A stretch of 64,000 bases of DNA from Desulfobacca sp. (lineage in GTDB: Bacteria; Desulfobacterota; Desulfobaccia; Desulfobaccales; Desulfobaccaceae). Every line of letters begins with the position of its first letter. The first letter of the stretch is position 1. A program made the translations under genes and the position numbers. The stretch lies in assembly GCA_020725545.1 (NCBI GenBank), contig DYEV01000009.1, forward strand, positions 1-64,000. The letters run 5' to 3'. Positions 61,006 through 64,000 of the stretch are shown piece after piece. The notes beneath the pieces are model-generated. The model was not told where the DNA came from. It worked only from the letters and a program-made list of their open reading frames with translations, and ran no database searches.

Positions 61006-63855
61006 TTACTTCCCCTGCGGCCGCAGCAAAGCCACCGGCAATTGGGCAAACACTGCGGCCAGCGGCAGACCCTCGGGTCCGCCGGCAATCTGCCGGTCGC
61101 TCAGTTCCTCCCGCCAGTGGTGGGGGGCCGCAGCCGGGAGCAGCAGGCGGGTATTGTGCCACACGGCCTCGCCTACCGGCGGTTGGGCCGGTGTGGTCAG
61201 GCCGGCAAAGAACCGGCCCGCGGCCGCAATGACCCACTGCTCCTCCCGCTGACGGGCAAAGGCCACCACGTGTTCCCCGGCGGGGCCGCTCACTTCCAGG
61301 GGCAGATAGTCGCCGGCCGCGAACAGCTCTCGGCTGCTCTGGCGGATTTTCAGGGCTTTGTAAGTGAGATATAATTTCACCCGGCCATCCCGCCACGACG
61401 TCAGGAGCTCCGCCGGGAGGGTAGGGTCACGCGCCGCCTCCCGGCCTTGCAGTTCTTGCAACAGTCTCTGGCGCCGGCCAAAATCCACCGGCCGGCGGTT
61501 GTCCGGATCCACCAGACTGAAATCCCAGAGCTCCGTTCCCTGATAGATGTCCGGTAAGCCAGGCGCCGTGAGCTTCAGGAGCACTTGCGCTAAGGAGTTC
61601 AAGGCCCCGAAGTAGGCCAGTCTGTTCTGGAACGCCAGAAAGTCTGGCAGAAAGTCATTTCCCGGGGTCTCGCTCAGGATGTCCGCCACAAAGGCCAGTA
61701 CTGCCTGTTCGTAATCCTGGCAGGGTTCGATCCAGCGGGAGTGCACCTTGGCCTCCCGCAGGGCCTTGATCAGGTAAGCCCGCAGACGCTCCTGAAAGGC
61801 CGGCACCTCTGCCCGGTCCAAAGGCCAGGCTCCCAGCAGGGTTTGGTAGATAAAGATCTCTTCGTTGGCGTCCGGCACTTCCTGGCCATGCACCCTAGTC
61901 TTCCGGGAGGCGTGCCAGGTCCGCCAGGTATGGAGTTTCTGCCGCCAGAGCTGGGGCATCTCCGTCAGCACATTCAGTCGGGCCCGGACATCTTCGCTGC
62001 GTTTGGTGTCATGAGTAGAGGTGGTGTTCATGGTGGCTGGCCAGCGCCGTAGACGCTCCTGGCAGAAGGCATGAAATTCCGCCGGGGACACGGCGTGGCG
62101 GCAGCCGCCCACTTCGTTGAGGGACACCAGCGGGTTATAGACATAGGCAGCGGTATCTTCCAACCCCTTGGCCATAATGGGCCCGGTAAATTGCTGCCAC
62201 CGGCAGACAAAGCGGAGCCAGCTTTTTTTCTGGTCCTCCGACATGTGATCGCCGAACTCCAGGAGGAGGATGCGCCGTAAAAAATCCAGGGCCAGCTCGG
62301 CCAAGGCAGGTTGACGCCGCCGGGCTTCGGCCAACGCCGCCTCAAGAGTGCGCCGATCCGCAGGAGCTACGGTGTAATTGCAGGTATAGGTTCGATACAC
62401 CGGTAGACAGGCGGTGATCTCCGTCAGGGCAGTCAAGAGATCGTGACGGGAGATGTCCATGGCTTGCCGGTCGGCGGCCGCCAAGGTGGCCAGTTCATCT
62501 TCCAGATTGTGCACCTCCCCGCCAAAGAGCGCGGCCATGATAAATTTCTTCTTCTCATAGACCACATCTGACCAGGATGCCGGCATCCCGGTCACCTCCC
62601 GATAGACCGCCTCCATTTCTTCCAGACCCTGGGCGGCCACAAAAAGGTTATTCAGCACCCCCAGGAAATCATAGCCGGTGGTGCCCGCCACCGGCCAGGC
62701 CGCGGGCAGCTGTTCATCTTCCGCTAGGATCTTTTCCACCACCACATAGCAGGGAGCGTTGGCGTCATCCGGTCTTCTCGCCTGGAGTTCGGCGTGCAGA
62801 CGTTGGAGATAGGCGGTCGGATCGTTCAGGCCGTCAATGTGATCCAGGCGCAGGCCGGTAACCTTGCCCTCCTCAACCAATTTAAAGAGCAGACCGTGGG
62901 TGGCGGTGAAGACCTGGGGGTCCTCCACCCGGATGCCGATGAGATCATTGATGCTGAAAAACCGGCGATAGTTGATCATTTCCAGGGAGACCAGCCAATG
63001 GGCCAGACGATAGGGCTGCTCCCGCAGAAGTTGGTCCAGGAGGGTAAAACTGGCGGGGTCGCCCCGTTGCCCGTTGAATTGACGCAGATTTTCGTCCAAA
63101 AACTCCCGGAGACGGGGTGAGCGTTCATAGAGGAGCCAAAGATTTTTTTTGATAATGTCACGCCAGTGCAGCCGCTCCCGCCGTTTCTTGGTGCTGCCGA
63201 CGGTCCGCGGCGGCAGGTTGTGGATAAGAGAAATTACCCCGAGAATGCGGATCACGTCCGGATTATCGGCGCCCAGGGCCATTTTCAGCTCATCCAGGCG
63301 ATGGGTCAAGATGGGCAGATAACTCTTGGGATCCAGCGGAAAAGAGTGGTCGTAATAGTGAACCGCAAACCCTTCTGGACTAAGACGCAGGGTCAGTTCC
63401 TGATCTTCCAGACACTGGCCGTACGGCCGCCCGAGGATGGGGAGCAGGATTCTGTTTTTCAGGCTGCGATAGGGCGGGTCCCACTCAATATCAAAGAAGA
63501 CGGCATAGGGCGAACTCTGGCCGTTCTCCAGAACATCGTACCACCAGGGGTTGGTGTGGCTCAAAGCCATGTGGTTGGGCACGACATCCAGGACCAGACC
63601 CAGACCCAGGGACCGCAGTTTCCGACTCATGGCCTCAAACCGGGCCGGAGAGCCCAATTCTGGATGCAATTGCAGGGGATTGGTCACCGAATAGCCGTGC
63701 AGACTGCCCCGCCGGGCCTGAAAGAGCGGCGAAGCATAGATAGCCGAGATACCCAGAGCGGCAAAATACGACAGCAGCCGGGTAACCTGAGCAAAAGTAC
63801 AGCCGCCGTGGAACTGCAGGCGGTAGGTGGCGCTGGGGACACGGGTGCTGGCCAT
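61006..63855 (-). CDS. treY: Maltooligosyl trehalose synthase
   Basis: TreY (GH13) isomerises the reducing-end glucose of malto-oligosaccharides to a trehalosyl unit, which TreZ then releases as trehalose. The 949-residue product has the family's start (PSATYRLQFHGGCTFAQV), LGISAIYASPLFQARRGSLHGY (as YASPLFQARRGSLHGY), the catalytic regions DVVPNHMA, GLRLDHIDGL and VVVEKILAEDE, and STHDTKRSEDVRARL plus LPDIYQGTELWDFSLVDPDNRR (as PDIYQGTELWDF). It is complete. treZ is not seen in the window; the truncated gene just upstream may belong to the same glycogen or trehalose operon. Confidence 0.96.
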   Translation of the reverse strand: MASTRVPSATYRLQFHGGCTFAQVTRLLSYFAALGISAIYASPLFQARRGSLHGYSVTNPLQLHPELGSPARFEAMSRKLRSLGLGLVLDVVPNHMALSHTNPWWYDVLENGQSSPYAVFFDIEWDPPYRSLKNRILLPILGRPYGQCLEDQELTLRLSPEGFAVHYYDHSFPLDPKSYLPILTHRLDELKMALGADNPDVIRILGVISLIHNLPPRTVGSTKKRRERLHWRDIIKKNLWLLYERSPRLREFLDENLRQFNGQRGDPASFTLLDQLLREQPYRLAHWLVSLEMINYRRFFSINDLIGIRVEDPQVFTATHGLLFKLVEEGKVTGLRLDHIDGLNDPTAYLQRLHAELQARRPDDANAPCYVVVEKILAEDEQLPAAWPVAGTTGYDFLGVLNNLFVAAQGLEEMEAVYREVTGMPASWSDVVYEKKKFIMAALFGGEVHNLEDELATLAAADRQAMDISRHDLLTALTEITACLPVYRTYTCNYTVAPADRRTLEAALAEARRRQPALAELALDFLRRILLLEFGDHMSEDQKKSWLRFVCRWQQFTGPIMAKGLEDTAAYVYNPLVSLNEVGGCRHAVSPAEFHAFCQERLRRWPATMNTTSTHDTKRSEDVRARLNVLTEMPQLWRQKLHTWRTWHASRKTRVHGQEVPDANEEIFIYQTLLGAWPLDRAEVPAFQERLRAYLIKALREAKVHSRWIEPCQDYEQAVLAFVADILSETPGNDFLPDFLAFQNRLAYFGALNSLAQVLLKLTAPGLPDIYQGTELWDFSLVDPDNRRPVDFGRRQRLLQELQGREAARDPTLPAELLTSWRDGRVKLYLTYKALKIRQSSRELFAAGDYLPLEVSGPAGEHVVAFARQREEQWVIAAAGRFFAGLTTPAQPPVGEAVWHNTRLLLPAAAPHHWREELSDRQIAGGPEGLPLAAVFAQLPVALLRPQGK

Positions 63856-63875
63856 AGGGACCTCGCAGGCGTTGG

Positions 63876-64000
63876 TTACAAATTGGCGATGGCCAAGCGC
63901 AATTTCTGGGCCAGGGCCACAAAATTTGTCACCCAGGCGTGGGCGTTGGCGTCCCCCTGGCGAGCCGCTTCGGTCCGCGCCGGATAGATCCGCTGCACCA
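63876..64000 (-). CDS. C-terminal fragment of an unidentified gene (runs off the window)
   Basis: A leftward open frame enters from the right edge and stops at TAA (63876-63878), 20 bases before treY. The visible end includes ARQGDANAHAWVTNFVALAQ and KLRLAIANL. It has the composition of a real gene and likely shares an operon with treY. The fragment is too short to name; enzymes of alpha-glucan or trehalose metabolism are plausible by context only. Confidence 0.55.
   Translation of the reverse strand, partial: VQRIYPARTEAARQGDANAHAWVTNFVALAQKLRLAIANL

Noticed and set aside
1-64000. CRISPR arrays, insertion sequences, prophage or integrase genes
   Set aside because: No regularly spaced direct repeats, transposase or integrase motifs were seen on either strand.

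Overview
The window is a GC-rich (roughly 58-60 % by eye), densely coded bacterial chromosome segment. It holds about 45 protein genes and one tRNA. I see no rRNA, CRISPR array, insertion sequence or phage module. Gene content points to an anaerobic deltaproteobacterium (Desulfobacterota, possibly a Desulfobacca- or Syntrophobacter-like sulfate reducer): a periplasmic Hyb-type [NiFe] hydrogenase operon, an inner-membrane multiheme cytochrome c fused to a cytochrome b, a membrane pyrophosphatase, a CooT/DUF3842 pair and a second EF-G. The taxonomic guess is inference; no marker here fixes it.

Layout. 0.4-4.1 kb: PhoU, a divergent DnaA paralogue, and an M23-like protein. 4.3-6.9 kb: an octaheme cytochrome c/cytochrome b fusion whose reading frame is interrupted by one in-frame TGA, followed by a SECIS-like hairpin. 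7-10.2 kb: LD-carboxypeptidase, a GT39-type membrane glycosyltransferase and a lone receiver protein. 10.7-15.9 kb: hydrogenase small subunit, HybA-like ferredoxin, HybB-like membrane subunit and large subunit, closed by a strong terminator. 16.6-24.8 kb: EF-G, Ndk, ThiL, CooT/DUF3842, PilZ, MnmG and a zinc-ribbon protein. 25-30.3 kb: cyclophilin, M42 aminopeptidase, an EamA/SMR-like protein, and a Zur-ZnuACB zinc-uptake operon. 30.5-36.9 kb: poly(A) polymerase family protein, MBL hydrolase, glycine-zipper lipoprotein, YyaL/DUF255 protein, ParB-like protein.

37-45.6 kb (all leftward) is the most unusual accessory stretch. Three translationally linked glycosyltransferases, one of them GT81/GpgS-like, are followed by a tight four-gene unit: PucC-like MFS carrier, solute-binding lipoprotein, degenerate membrane sensor kinase and a lone MlaE-type permease. 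An array of TGAACAT/ATGTTCA half-sites lies upstream of the glycosyltransferases. 45.9-50.2 kb: ferredoxin-adenylate cyclase fusion, Ala/Lys-rich secreted protein, tRNA-Met(CAU), K+-independent-type H+-pyrophosphatase. 50.3-58 kb: ArnT-like GT39, LptF/G permease, UPF0182 membrane protein, peptide-binding lipoprotein. 58.3-64 kb: DUF6600-type protein with a Gln-rich repeat tail, TreY, and the C-terminus of one more gene.

How the parts fit. Hydrogenase electrons would pass through HybA/HybB into the quinone pool; the cytochrome c/b fusion could exchange electrons between quinones and periplasmic carriers. TreY and the GT81-like enzyme suggest trehalose- and glucosylglycerate-like solutes. The best candidate for something undescribed is the UGA-interrupted cytochrome (a possible selenoprotein), followed by the MFS/SBP/pseudokinase/MlaE unit.
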